A DNA stretch of 64,000 nt from Mobilisporobacter senegalensis (GTDB lineage: Bacteria; Bacillota; Clostridia; Lachnospirales; Lachnospiraceae), in NCBI RefSeq assembly GCF_003752155.1, contig NZ_RJVG01000001.1, forward strand, positions 248,001 to 312,000, written 5' to 3'. The notes under the pieces were generated by a model. It saw nothing but the letters and a program-made list of their open reading frames with translations, was not told where the DNA came from and did no database searches. Positions 25,878 through 34,942 of this stretch are shown here, piece after piece. Every line of letters begins with the position of its first letter. Position 1 is the first letter of the stretch. The position numbers were made by a program, and so were the translations under genes.

Positions 25878-27506
25878 TTAACTTCGTTTTAATCTTCTTC
25901 CCTGCATTTTTTTCCAAATCAACCTAGCTTCTTCGCACATCGTAGAATCAATCCCGATTTCGTCAACCAAGATTTCTTGATCCACAATATCTAATGCATT
26001 TTCTATTTCTTCCTCATTTCTTACGATTGTGTCAATTCTTGCTAACACTTCTCTTACCTTCTCCAGCGGTATCTGATTAAGCTTTGGCACCAAAATATTT
26101 CCTACTTCACCTGGCAATATTTCAAGGACTCCACCGCCATAACTTCTTCCACATAACTCTGTAAACGCAAAAGAAATGCTATTATAATAGGATAATACTA
26201 TTCTTTCAGGATCAATTCCAGTATTAAATTTGATCCTATGCATTGTATCAGTAGAAACAGCATTACACCTATTCAACACGAATTTAGGATATAAGTTATT
26301 TCTTCTTAAGAAAAATGCATCAGGAACCCATATAGACGGAATTCGATACCATCTATCCCTGATTGAACATTTATATCCTATATGTTCCTCATTTTTTTCT
26401 CCAAGTTTGATATATTCTCTATGTTTTTTAGGATAATCACTAATATCTTTGTCGGGAAAATCTATTAAATATGCTGCTTTTTCTTTCTTAACATTTTTTT
26501 GCCAATCCTCATCCTCAAAATAAATACTATGCGCATGAGAGCTTCTTCCAATGAGAGGACGAACCACCTCTTGTAATTCATATTTTTTTACCACTTCACT
26601 GCTTACGGAAAAATATTTATTATTACCAGTTGTTATTCCCACGTTAATAAGCGCAACATCTGATAGCTTTTGAAATCTTTCATCTTCCTTTATTTTCCGT
26701 ATTAATTCATTTTCTTTCTTATTTGTAAAATATTTCGTCCACTTTTCATGTACATGCTGCATTTTTTGAAATCCGTTGGTTTCAATATCAAACGTTTCTA
26801 AATCATCCAAATTATTAAGCTCAACAATTCGGATTCCCTTCTCTTGTTTTCCCTTTTCCCCAATAAACACCACTATTTCTTGCTCAATATCAGGAAAAAC
26901 CAATTCTTCAAATGTTATCAATGTAATCTTTGACAACGAATTTGACAAAAATAATCTTAAGTCTTCTGCATATGCCACTTGTAATATTTCTGCTGGAATA
27001 ACAAATGCTATTTTCCCATTATCACTCAGCATATGGACGCATGCAACAATAAATCCAACCCACGTATTAACTAACTTATTTGCCTTCATCCCATGAGAAG
27101 TCAAAATTGTAGACATCATATCTCTCTGTTCTTCTTCAAGATATTGATATCTGATATATGGAGGATTTCCAAGAATTAAATCATACTTTTTTTTATCAGA
27201 ATACTGTTTATAAAAATCAAAAAAATCTTTATTTAATACATTAACTTTCTTTTCATTTATTAAACGACTCTTTAACTTTTTCACTTCACTTTTCTTAATT
27301 TCAACAGCTGTGATGGAAGCTATTTTTTCGATGTATCCAGTCTTTATTAATCCATCAATAAATACTCCGTCACCACAACTTGGTTCCAGTATTTCATTTA
27401 TATTTTCATCATCTCGAAATAACTCCACCATCATTTCGGCTAATGGCAATGGTGTGTAATAAGCACCTCTTAACTTCTGCTCTGTGCTATCCTCTTTCAA
27501 TTTCAT
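25878..27506 (-). CDS. Eco57I-type N6-adenine DNA methyltransferase
   Basis: 542 residues. SAM-binding motif I is EPSCGDGVF at 41-49, and the catalytic motif IV NPPY is at 114-117. The C-terminal half is a target recognition-like region. The length is close to the separate methylase M.Eco57I (about 544). It lies 8 bp after the fused restriction-methylase gene, the same pairing as the Eco57I system. It should protect host DNA by adenine methylation on a strand the fused enzyme does not fully protect. Confidence 0.88.
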   Translation of the reverse strand: MKLKEDSTEQKLRGAYYTPLPLAEMMVELFRDDENINEILEPSCGDGVFIDGLIKTGYIEKIASITAVEIKKSEVKKLKSRLINEKKVNVLNKDFFDFYKQYSDKKKYDLILGNPPYIRYQYLEEEQRDMMSTILTSHGMKANKLVNTWVGFIVACVHMLSDNGKIAFVIPAEILQVAYAEDLRLFLSNSLSKITLITFEELVFPDIEQEIVVFIGEKGKQEKGIRIVELNNLDDLETFDIETNGFQKMQHVHEKWTKYFTNKKENELIRKIKEDERFQKLSDVALINVGITTGNNKYFSVSSEVVKKYELQEVVRPLIGRSSHAHSIYFEDEDWQKNVKKEKAAYLIDFPDKDISDYPKKHREYIKLGEKNEEHIGYKCSIRDRWYRIPSIWVPDAFFLRRNNLYPKFVLNRCNAVSTDTMHRIKFNTGIDPERIVLSYYNSISFAFTELCGRSYGGGVLEILPGEVGNILVPKLNQIPLEKVREVLARIDTIVRNEEEIENALDIVDQEILVDEIGIDSTMCEEARLIWKKMQGRRLKRS

Positions 27507-27514
27507 ATCATCAC

Positions 27515-30514
27515 CTAAAATTTCTGCTGATAAACACGAGTTATTAGTTCCTCGATTTGCTTTATCAACTTATTTTTTTCCTTTTCAAGAATATTTAATG
27601 TTGCTTTATCCGATTTTTCTTCCATTTCATAATTCAACTCATATATTCTCTTTGTGTTAGAAACAACTGTATTATATAAATTATTTTGCTTCTCATCCTT
27701 AAAATCCAAAGATACGATCGGTATTTTCTTCAATAAAAATGTACCTCTGGCAGTAAATCCACCTTCAAAATCACTCCCATTCATCTGAAAAATCTTTTCT
27801 GTAAATGGATGTGATAAATATGCTTGAATATACTCTAACGAATAGTTACTATCTGATAACTCGCTGATAGCACAGTATCCCGCAGTGCCACCCGATGCGA
27901 TTAGCATATCACTATCATCATATGCATACATTGGTTCTTTACTTAACACACGTACAATAAGTTTTGGTGTGTTAATAAATGCAGTTAAAGCTTGTGTTCT
28001 CCCATACTTATACCAAGTGTCTTCTGTTGCATCTGAGATATCGCGTCCGATTCCACCATTCAAACATTTAGGCACTAATCTATCATAGCAAGCTTCTAAG
28101 TACTGGAATATCCCTGGATATTGCCTTTTCATTACACTTTTCTCAATCAACTTTCCTTCTGAATCATAGGGAAAAATAATTCTCTTATCCGTTTTCAAAA
28201 TAGAATAAGTCTTCATTCCCTTTTCAGTTTTCTTAGTTGGCTTGAAATAAGGTTTAAGTAAGTTTTTTTCAATCTTATATTCTGAACCAAATTTATTTAT
28301 TCTAACTTCTTGCTCATTTTCTTCTATAATGCATGATTCATCAAACCAATACACTTCTTTTTTGTCAGAAAAAGATTCTGCTCGTTCTGCACTTGTTTGG
28401 ATTCCATTAAATACATTTGCCGCTTTAGAAAGCGGTATGGTTTTCCCTTCTAAAGCATTGAGTATTTTCAAAAATTCTATGTCAGTTGATAGACTCCATG
28501 GCTCTTGATTCAATCTTATATTTTTGATTTTAACACTTTGATTCTCTTCTCCTGACCATAGTTCTGCTAAAGAAGACACATGAGAATAATTCATTTCATC
28601 ACATGTATTCTTACCAATTGTTACGATAGCGCTGTATATGGTTTTATCAGGAAATAGTTGTGCATCTCCAAAATCATCCATTCTCTTGATGTTTTTACAT
28701 AGAAGTTTTCTCAGTTCTTGACCCGCGGCTATTTTATAGAATTTGTTTGGTATGATATAGCAAAGTACACCTGAATCTTTTAAGACTTCTAATGATTTTT
28801 CGACAAATAAAAAGTATTTATCAAATTGCTTATATGCACTTGAATACTTACCTTTATAAATACCAAATTCAGTTTCATTTGATAATGAATGCATATCTTC
28901 TGTTTTTACATAAGGCGGATTTCCTAATACAACGTCGAATTTTTCTCCATTATTTATTTCGTTCCAATCAAATGGAACTATTTCTAAAAGCTCTTTTGTG
29001 GAGATATTAATCCCTTCAATATCTTTATCTGTTACCAGTGAATTACCATGCATTATATTAGCAGATAATTCAGGTAAAATAGGCGTAGCGTTTTTCACAG
29101 ATGGTTCCGTTTCATCTTCAATCAACTTTAATATTAACGAAAACTTGCTTACTTCAACAGCGTGAATATCTATATCGATCCCATAAATACAATTTTTTAA
29201 TATTTCCTTCTTATCTTTAATTGGCAATTTATGTTTTCCATTACTCATTTCTAATAAGTATTCTGGTTTATTTATTTCGTACCATTGTGTACAATAATCA
29301 ACCAGATACTGATACGCTTCCTCCAAGAAAACTCCTGACCCACATGCAATATCTATAACTCTGAGATTCAAGATTTCTGTTGGACTTTTACTCTCACAAA
29401 TTGATTCCAAAGTATTTTTCACCATATACTTAACAATTTCTGTTGGAGTACTAACAACTGATCTGTACTTATATTCATTTTTCTTTGCTAACTCTACGTT
29501 TCCATCCACAACAATTAAGCATTCTGTCAAAAATGCTTCATATATCTTACCAAGTATACTTGGCTCGATTATTGTAAACAAGTAAGGCGTAGCTGGATAA
29601 TAAAGGGACATTATTATTTCAAAAATAATATCACTATTCAAATCAAAAATAGGAGTTTCTCCTTTGAAAAGTCCAGAATTATAGCGTTTATCTGCTTCCT
29701 TAAATACTTGTGTCAATGAATTCTGTAAATCTTCCTTGTTCGCAGCCACCTCATAGAGTTTTGAATACAACGGTAAATTTCTGTCTTCACAAATACGAAG
29801 AAAAATTACCTGATTTATAAAATCCTGCACTGTATCGTTTAAAACGTCTATATTTTGATATTTGCTATCCTTTGTATATAGATATTTTCCTAGTCTCAAT
29901 CGCCACTTATTAATCTGCTCCAAGAATGTATCATCGATTTCTGTATGAAATCTATTTTTATCCTGTAGATTAGTTTTAGCAAATTCATCATATTTTCCGT
30001 TATATACATTATCTCTAGAAATTAAGTCATATATCTCTTGGTATTTCTCTGCATACTCCATAAAATGATACTTTCGAAATACAGAAGTATTTACCCCATC
30101 GCCCTCTTTTGGTTTATTTGTTGTATCATATACGATCATATTTTCAAAGTTGGTCAATATTGCCAGAACATGTTTTGCATTCCATCCGTATTTTCTAGCT
30201 TGCATCGATGGTTCAATGTCAGCAGTTATATCAACGCTCGGTTTCTTTGCTTCTACGAACATTTTAGAAACACCATTGAGCGTTAATGTATAATCTGGTC
30301 TTTCCGAACTATTTGAAAACTGCTCAACCACTACTTCTTTATACTGTGGCAATTTCCCTTTTTCATTCTGAACATCCCATCCAAAACATTCTAGTAATGG
30401 ACTGATATATTCATCTCGACAAGATTGTTCATTATATGAATTTTTCTTATCCTTGTAATAATTCATACTTTTCTGATATTGTAATATTAACCGTTTTAAT
30501 CTATCTTCTCTCAT
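27515..30514 (-). CDS. Eco57I-like type IIG restriction endonuclease-methyltransferase
   Basis: 999 residues, nearly the length of R.Eco57I (997). The N-terminal nuclease domain has P73-D74 and E88-A-K90, a PD-ExK motif. The methylase domain has motif I VIDIACGSG at 387-395 and NPPY at 532-535. The C-terminal third is a target recognition domain with a final coiled coil. It cuts and methylates DNA in one polypeptide, with cutting usually stimulated by SAM. The recognition site cannot be deduced. Start ATG follows GGAGGTG. Confidence 0.88.
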   Translation of the reverse strand: MREDRLKRLILQYQKSMNYYKDKKNSYNEQSCRDEYISPLLECFGWDVQNEKGKLPQYKEVVVEQFSNSSERPDYTLTLNGVSKMFVEAKKPSVDITADIEPSMQARKYGWNAKHVLAILTNFENMIVYDTTNKPKEGDGVNTSVFRKYHFMEYAEKYQEIYDLISRDNVYNGKYDEFAKTNLQDKNRFHTEIDDTFLEQINKWRLRLGKYLYTKDSKYQNIDVLNDTVQDFINQVIFLRICEDRNLPLYSKLYEVAANKEDLQNSLTQVFKEADKRYNSGLFKGETPIFDLNSDIIFEIIMSLYYPATPYLFTIIEPSILGKIYEAFLTECLIVVDGNVELAKKNEYKYRSVVSTPTEIVKYMVKNTLESICESKSPTEILNLRVIDIACGSGVFLEEAYQYLVDYCTQWYEINKPEYLLEMSNGKHKLPIKDKKEILKNCIYGIDIDIHAVEVSKFSLILKLIEDETEPSVKNATPILPELSANIMHGNSLVTDKDIEGINISTKELLEIVPFDWNEINNGEKFDVVLGNPPYVKTEDMHSLSNETEFGIYKGKYSSAYKQFDKYFLFVEKSLEVLKDSGVLCYIIPNKFYKIAAGQELRKLLCKNIKRMDDFGDAQLFPDKTIYSAIVTIGKNTCDEMNYSHVSSLAELWSGEENQSVKIKNIRLNQEPWSLSTDIEFLKILNALEGKTIPLSKAANVFNGIQTSAERAESFSDKKEVYWFDESCIIEENEQEVRINKFGSEYKIEKNLLKPYFKPTKKTEKGMKTYSILKTDKRIIFPYDSEGKLIEKSVMKRQYPGIFQYLEACYDRLVPKCLNGGIGRDISDATEDTWYKYGRTQALTAFINTPKLIVRVLSKEPMYAYDDSDMLIASGGTAGYCAISELSDSNYSLEYIQAYLSHPFTEKIFQMNGSDFEGGFTARGTFLLKKIPIVSLDFKDEKQNNLYNTVVSNTKRIYELNYEMEEKSDKATLNILEKEKNKLIKQIEELITRVYQQKF

Positions 30515-30528
30515 ATATCACACCTCCA

Positions 30529-30801
30529 TTACCCAATTTTTGTATTAATTGATTCTACTGCTTTAAGTATAAGTTCAGCCTTGTCCGTTAGAACGTACTT
30601 TCCACGCATTTGCTGTTCAATAAATCCCTCTTTTTGTAATACACCAAACATAGAGTTTACTTTCATTTTACTATAATTAAGCGATTCAGCTATTTCTAAC
30701 TGTGTTAAAGGTATAATCTTTTTATCCAATACAATAGCTTCATTATCGTGCATTAGCTTTAATAAATCATAATAATCGTTTAGAAATACCTCGAATCCCA
30801 T
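30529..30801 (-). CDS. Winged-helix regulator heading the defence operon
   Basis: About 90 residues from the ATG at 30801, preceded by AAGGTG; a GTG three codons upstream lacks a spaced site. The pattern LTQLEIAESLNYSKMKVNSMFGVLQKEGFI is a MarR/ArsR-like winged helix, with a beta-wing MRGKYVLTDKA. It ends 14 bp before the restriction gene and probably acts as its control protein. A 20-bp palindrome upstream is a candidate site. Confidence 0.75.
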   Translation of the reverse strand: MGFEVFLNDYYDLLKLMHDNEAIVLDKKIIPLTQLEIAESLNYSKMKVNSMFGVLQKEGFIEQQMRGKYVLTDKAELILKAVESINTKIG

Positions 30802-30842
30802 TCTGATCACCTTGTTCTTTCATAATTACATAAATTTATACC

Positions 30843-30899
30843 ATTATAACACATTAATTATTATGTTAAAACACAAATATTTGATATTTATATATCAAA
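30843..30899 (-). promoter_or_regulatory. Promoter and palindromic operator of the six-gene defence operon
   Basis: On the minus strand a -10 TATAAT lies at 30843-30848 with only a poor -35. Upstream is a perfect palindrome TTTGATAT-TTAT-ATATCAAA (30880-30899), at about -40 to -60, the location of an activator site. A weak -35 plus an upstream palindrome is what is expected of a promoter needing an R-M controller protein. Confidence 0.5.
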
Positions 30900-30945
30900 A
30901 AAAGTAACTGTAATCCTTGAATTGGTCACAATTACTTTTTAATAA
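30900..30945 (-). terminator. Terminator after the 137-residue orphan gene
   Basis: On the minus strand AAAAGTAATTGT pairs with ACAGTTACTTTT around a 17-nt loop and runs into TTTTGATAT. It separates the mobilization side from the defence operon. Confidence 0.7.
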
Positions 30946-31359
30946 TTAATCGATAGATATAACAAATGTTCCATCTTCTTCGCTTGATAATGTCAAATCT
31001 TTGCCAGTAATATCTTGATCTGTCAACGCTGGTATGGCATTTTCCCAATGCAAAATAGTTGTAACATTGTCTTGATTAGACTCACGATGTAGTTCATGAG
31101 TTACTTTGAGTTGGTAATTTCCCTTACTTTCTCCGTCTATTTGTAAATCAACTTTGATTTCAGTTTTTTCACCTTTCTCTGTAGGTATCCAATCGCATCC
31201 GCTGAAGACGTCATTTCTAAAATAACTTTTCTGGTCAATTTTAGTTCCGCCAACGGTATATTCCGCTTGGGATAAGCGAAGATTACAAGTTGGATTGCTT
31301 CCATCAGATGGCTGTTGTGCATCAGATTTAGGCAAATTACTTTTTTTCCACTTTTCCAT
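30946..31359 (-). CDS. Unrecognised 137-residue soluble protein
   Basis: Starts at an ATG behind AAGGAGGGGAG, a strong site. Acidic and polar, without membrane segments or signal peptide. The first 25 residues (KSDAQQPSDGSNPT) look disordered; the rest has strand-like alternation, for example TEIKVDLQIDG and GNYQLKVTHEL, ending in DGTFVISID. The beta-rich C-terminal pattern suggests a small binding domain. It lies between the relaxase and the defence operon and has its own terminator. Function unknown. Confidence 0.6.
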   Translation of the reverse strand: MEKWKKSNLPKSDAQQPSDGSNPTCNLRLSQAEYTVGGTKIDQKSYFRNDVFSGCDWIPTEKGEKTEIKVDLQIDGESKGNYQLKVTHELHRESNQDNVTTILHWENAIPALTDQDITGKDLTLSSEEDGTFVISID

Positions 31360-31440
31360 CTCACTCCCCTCCTTCCTGCCTACTATTTTATATCAGTACG
31401 ACAAAAAACAAAAGAAGTTTCCAGAAAATTTATTCATTGT

Positions 31441-32757
31441 TTACCGACCTTTTCTCCACTCCTCATAATACTTATTCATTTCCCTCTGTTGCTTATGCAT
31501 TCTCCGAATCTCTTCCACTGCCTTAATCATCTCGTCAATCTGCTCTGGTGTTAAATATTCTGCAATCTTATCAAAATTATCCGCCTTTACCTGTAACGTG
31601 GATATGCAAGCATCTTTTTCTTTTATCTGTCTCCTAAGATCAGCCACATTCTCTGAAATAGTCTCCATTTCAAATTCCAATCGTCTAATTTTCACTTTCA
31701 AATCAGCATATTTACCGTAAACCGTTCGTACCAACTGCTTAAGCTTCTTTATAAATGGATCTACAATCTTCTCCTTATAGTTCTTTGCAGACATTAACGC
31801 TGTTGGCTGTTCTATTTGATATTCTCTACCATTATCAATCTCATACATAATTGAATCCACAGAAGCAACCGCCTCTGACATAGCCATAAATTTAGTATTT
31901 ATTGCAGCAAATTCCTTATTCAGCTGATTGTTCTTGTCCACTAGAGCTTCATTCTCCAATTGGGTCATCGTCTTGATAGTTTCCAAATTCTCCAGTTCAT
32001 GCTTGCTTTTCCCAAGAAGTTTATTTGTTTTAAGGAATTCTTCCTCTGTACTATCAACCTGCTTTTCAAGAGCCTCAACCTCTTTTATCCGTTCCTGCTT
32101 TTTGTAGTCATAAACGGATAAATGCTGATTATGAGTACCAAGCTGCTTCCATTTCACACCATAACGCTCCATAACAGCGGCAAGCTCCCGCTTTTCTGCT
32201 TCTACCCAGCGATGCCATTCTGTATCTTGTCTTGAACTTCCAACAAAACCCTGCTTCGCTAAAGCTCCTTTTAAAGAAACTCTTGTAGTAAGCCCTCTAG
32301 TACTTTCTGCAATAAAAGGAACATAATCCACATGAAGATGTGGTGTTTCTTCATCCATATGAATCACTGCATTAAATACTCTTAGATTTGGATTACGTTT
32401 CTGAAATCCATGATAATATTCGCTCAGTATATTTCTAGCAGTTTCACCTTTCCAATCACGAGCATTCATATCATCTTTATTTCCAATCTGAATCACAATT
32501 TCATGAAAAGTTTTTTCCTGCTTACTCCGTGAAATCTTTTCATAATAGTTCTTGATCTGCCTGTCTTTCCGTGTTTGTTTATCGTTGTAACTTTTTAATG
32601 CCTGATCAAACAATTCATGATAAACTGTTTTTATATTGTCATTGATAAAAGTTACATTGAGAGCAGTTCTACTTGAATCCACATTATCAGCAGTAAATGT
32701 TCTGTTGTTATGATTCAAGGAGCCTTCTCCATTCATAATACTTATTGTCCTCTCCAT
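31441..32757 (-). CDS. MobV-family relaxase (plasmid recombination enzyme, Pre/Mob)
   Basis: 438 residues from the ATG at 32757, chosen because GGAGGAGAAA ends 3 bases before it. The relaxase histidine motif HMDEETPHLH lies at residues 133-142 and is the HxDExxPHxH signature of MobV. The C-terminal 200 residues are coiled coil. It nicks oriT and leads the strand into the recipient using another element's conjugation machinery. The inverted-repeat-rich DNA just upstream (32858-33001) probably contains oriT. Confidence 0.9.
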   Translation of the reverse strand: MERTISIMNGEGSLNHNNRTFTADNVDSSRTALNVTFINDNIKTVYHELFDQALKSYNDKQTRKDRQIKNYYEKISRSKQEKTFHEIVIQIGNKDDMNARDWKGETARNILSEYYHGFQKRNPNLRVFNAVIHMDEETPHLHVDYVPFIAESTRGLTTRVSLKGALAKQGFVGSSRQDTEWHRWVEAEKRELAAVMERYGVKWKQLGTHNQHLSVYDYKKQERIKEVEALEKQVDSTEEEFLKTNKLLGKSKHELENLETIKTMTQLENEALVDKNNQLNKEFAAINTKFMAMSEAVASVDSIMYEIDNGREYQIEQPTALMSAKNYKEKIVDPFIKKLKQLVRTVYGKYADLKVKIRRLEFEMETISENVADLRRQIKEKDACISTLQVKADNFDKIAEYLTPEQIDEMIKAVEEIRRMHKQQREMNKYYEEWRKGR

Positions 32758-32857
32758 ACATTTCTCCTCCAATTTATTGTGGCATCGCACCACCCTCTCT
32801 TATCTGTAATAGGTGCCGGTCACGGCACGTAATGAACGATTTCTCAAGGAAAGTTTT

Positions 32858-33001
32858 GTTACTTTTGTCAAAAGTAACGCAAAAGCACTTTTGTCATCAA
32901 AGTCCCACTACGTGAGCCATTGCCGACAAAAATGCAACCTGATAAAACAGGTTTTGCGCCCTTCGGGGTTAAATATAGCGGACTCACCATGGTGACTCCG
33001 C
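32858..33001. other. Candidate oriT region with inverted repeats
   Basis: Upstream of the relaxase gene, no gene is supported. Three inverted repeats: GTTACTTTT-GTC-AAAAGTAAC (32858-32878), AACCTG-ATAAAA-CAGGTT (32936-32953), and GCGGA-C-TCACCATGGTGA-C-TCCGC (32978-33001). MobV elements carry oriT close to the mob gene, so this is the best location. The nic site is not identified. Confidence 0.5.
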
Positions 33002-33034
33002 ATATCATAAATAAATCCTTAATATAATAATTTC

Positions 33035-33326
33035 TGGTAGGACTTTGTCCTGTCAAAAATACAAATGGTAGGACAAAGTCCTACCATTCCGTAAATATGG
33101 TATTGAGAACTCCTACCACGATTACCCATATTAATTCGAGTGATAGCACAATATACACTCACTTTCTCCCTTTGATAGCAATTAATGCCATCACCAACTT
33201 GATTTGATAGCATTTTGTGCACTCACTAAAGTTTTTCGAGTGAATGCACTTTTTACTATCACATCGGCTCTGCGATAGCACTTTTTACCATCACTACCCC
33301 AAAATGACAGCATGAACTGCTATCAC
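33035..33326. repeat. Nine-unit palindromic iteron array, two families
   Basis: Family A, 21 bp, TGGTAGGAC, 3 nt, GTCCTACCA: 33035-33055 (imperfect right arm), 33066-33086 (perfect), 33098-33118 (degenerate centre). Family B, 23-25 bp, TGATAGCA then about 8 nt then an inverse half ending ATCAC or CTCAC: 33138-33162, 33172-33194, 33204-33226, 33238-33262, 33272-33294, 33303-33326. Centres are 31-35 bp apart within each family, about three helical turns, so bound proteins would lie on one face. This suggests a replication origin or a relaxosome/partition site. Confidence 0.8.
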
Positions 33327-33415
33327 AATTTGCAAAATGTTCCCATGGACATAGACACATAAATTGCAACCTTCGAACACAATTTTTGCACCTAGTCCAA
33401 GCTGAGAACATGATA

Positions 33416-33796
33416 TTAATGAAATTGATACACTACGTCATGAAACACCATTTCTTCTGCCATCATTCTCGCTTGATTCCGTAAATGCAACTGCTCCATA
33501 AAAGAATTTGCATTTCTCGGTTTATGCTTCTGCAACCAGCCACTTTCAATATCATCAAGCAAATCATATGCAACTTCATTTACTTCCATAGCTTTGCTGT
33601 TCAACTCTCCGAATCTCACCAGACTACGATATCGAATTGGATAAATACTCTTCATATGACCAATCCACATTCTTCCATACTTTCCCACGTCTTTCAGTTG
33701 TTCTTCTTCTGTTGGAACAGATAAGACAGGATAAAATATCCCATCAATTTCCTGATATTCAATTTCTAATTTTTCAAATATGGTTTGTTTTCTCAT
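33416..33796 (-). CDS. TnpV family transposon protein
   Basis: About 126 residues from the ATG at 33796, with AAAGGA 12 bases upstream; longer starts at 33820 (ATG) or 33841 (TTG) are possible. The core pattern YGRMWIGHMKSIYPIRYRSLVRFGELN followed by a helical C-terminus with ARMMAEEMVFHDVVY fits TnpV, a small protein found on clostridial transposons and mobilizable elements. Molecular function is not established. Confidence 0.75.
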   Translation of the reverse strand: MRKQTIFEKLEIEYQEIDGIFYPVLSVPTEEEQLKDVGKYGRMWIGHMKSIYPIRYRSLVRFGELNSKAMEVNEVAYDLLDDIESGWLQKHKPRNANSFMEQLHLRNQARMMAEEMVFHDVVYQFH

Positions 33797-33887
33797 GATT
33801 TTATAATTCCTTTCATTCATTTCAAGACCGCAACACCGCAAGGAGCCTCTAATTGCAACCTTACATTTTGCACTCTTGATTTATTAT

Positions 33888-33946
33888 AAGAACAACATCG
33901 CAAAGACAAGTCCGCAAATCATGATACTTTGCAATGTTGCGTTCTT
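33888..33946. repeat. Long hairpin between repA-like and tnpV genes
   Basis: Arms 33888-33905 and 33927-33946 pair over about 17 positions with small bulges (AAGAAC, ACAT and GCAAAG blocks). No clear T-run follows, so it may be an mRNA processing or attenuation hairpin and not a plain terminator. Confidence 0.6.
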
Positions 33947-33956
33947 CCTAAATACC

Positions 33957-34934
33957 CTATGCTTCATCATTGCTTAGATCCCAATACCAACTGTTATTAA
34001 CCTTTTTCGCATTGATTCCAAGTTCGCTTTTGGCAGTTTCTAAGGTTCGCTTAGATATTCCCTCCTGCTTTGCCTGCTCAATAATTTCTGTGCTGAGAAT
34101 CTTCACGTTATCTCCCGACAACTCTCTTAAGAACTGTTTCGCCTGCTCAAGTTTACTACCTTTTGGAATAATTCCACCTAGAACTTCGTCAGCAGTGATT
34201 TCATAATCACCGCACCAACGAAATCCCTCTTCACACAGTTCAAATGCTTTGGCATGACCAAACGCTGCTAGATTATTTTTTATCTGTATCACTGCTCGCA
34301 TATTATCCTGCCCTTCAATTCTTCCAACAAGAATGACGCTTCTTGCTACTGCGAAAAAATCAATGGAACCCATTCCACGATATGCCGCCTTATTTCCACC
34401 AGCTTTATTCATATGACCGATAAGAACAATGGCACATCCTGTTTTTTCAGCTAATGATCCAAGCTTCTTTGTCATATCTCTAGTTTCATTAGCACGATTC
34501 ATATCTGTACCGCCACCTAAATATGCCTGAATTGGATCTAATATCAGAAGCTTTGCTTTCTGCCTAACAATAGCTTCCTCCAATCGTTCATCCACCATAG
34601 AAATGGATTTCTCACTTTCATCAATAATAGAGATACGACTACAATCTGCTCCTGCCTGTTCAAGTCTTGGTTTTACCGTATCAGCAAGTCCATCCTCAGC
34701 AGTCTGATAAATCACATTCATTGGCTCCATCGGTGTCATATCCTCTTCAAATCCTTCCCCTTTGGATAGTCTAGCCGCAATATTTAGTATCAAAGTACTT
34801 TTTCCATCTCCTGGATCTCCCTGAATAATGGTAAGCTTCCCATAAGGGATAAACGGATACCACAGCCAGTCCACCTGACTTGCCATGATATCCGCCATAT
34901 TAATCATCTTAAGTTCAATATTCTGTTCTTCCAT
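33957..34934 (-). CDS. RepA-like AAA helicase (RSF1010 RepA/DnaB-type)
   Basis: 325 residues. Walker A GDPGDGKST is at 39-47, Walker B LLILDPIQAYLGGG near 135, and the sensor region VLIGHMNKAGGNKAAYRGMGS near 180. These match the hexameric RepA-type helicases of mobilizable plasmids. The C-terminal 60 residues form a winged-helix-like tail (KQEGISKRTLETAKSELGI). It likely unwinds the element's origin, allowing replication of the excised circle. It is 8 bp downstream of the MobC-like gene. Confidence 0.82.
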   Translation of the reverse strand: MEEQNIELKMINMADIMASQVDWLWYPFIPYGKLTIIQGDPGDGKSTLILNIAARLSKGEGFEEDMTPMEPMNVIYQTAEDGLADTVKPRLEQAGADCSRISIIDESEKSISMVDERLEEAIVRQKAKLLILDPIQAYLGGGTDMNRANETRDMTKKLGSLAEKTGCAIVLIGHMNKAGGNKAAYRGMGSIDFFAVARSVILVGRIEGQDNMRAVIQIKNNLAAFGHAKAFELCEEGFRWCGDYEITADEVLGGIIPKGSKLEQAKQFLRELSGDNVKILSTEIIEQAKQEGISKRTLETAKSELGINAKKVNNSWYWDLSNDEA

Positions 34935-34942
34935 AGCGCCTC

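Noticed and set aside
31137-31364. 75-codon ORF overlapping the 137-residue gene
   Set aside because: Shadow frame of the gene with the stronger ribosome site.
32868-33222. Two short minus-strand ORFs (about 62 and 67 codons) over the oriT/iteron DNA
   Set aside because: They run across the palindromes, show no recognisable pattern and have no good ribosome sites.
33138-33326. Possible CRISPR array
   Set aside because: The repeats are short, degenerate palindromes and the intervals are only about 8-12 bp of unrelated sequence, too short for spacers. No cas genes nearby.
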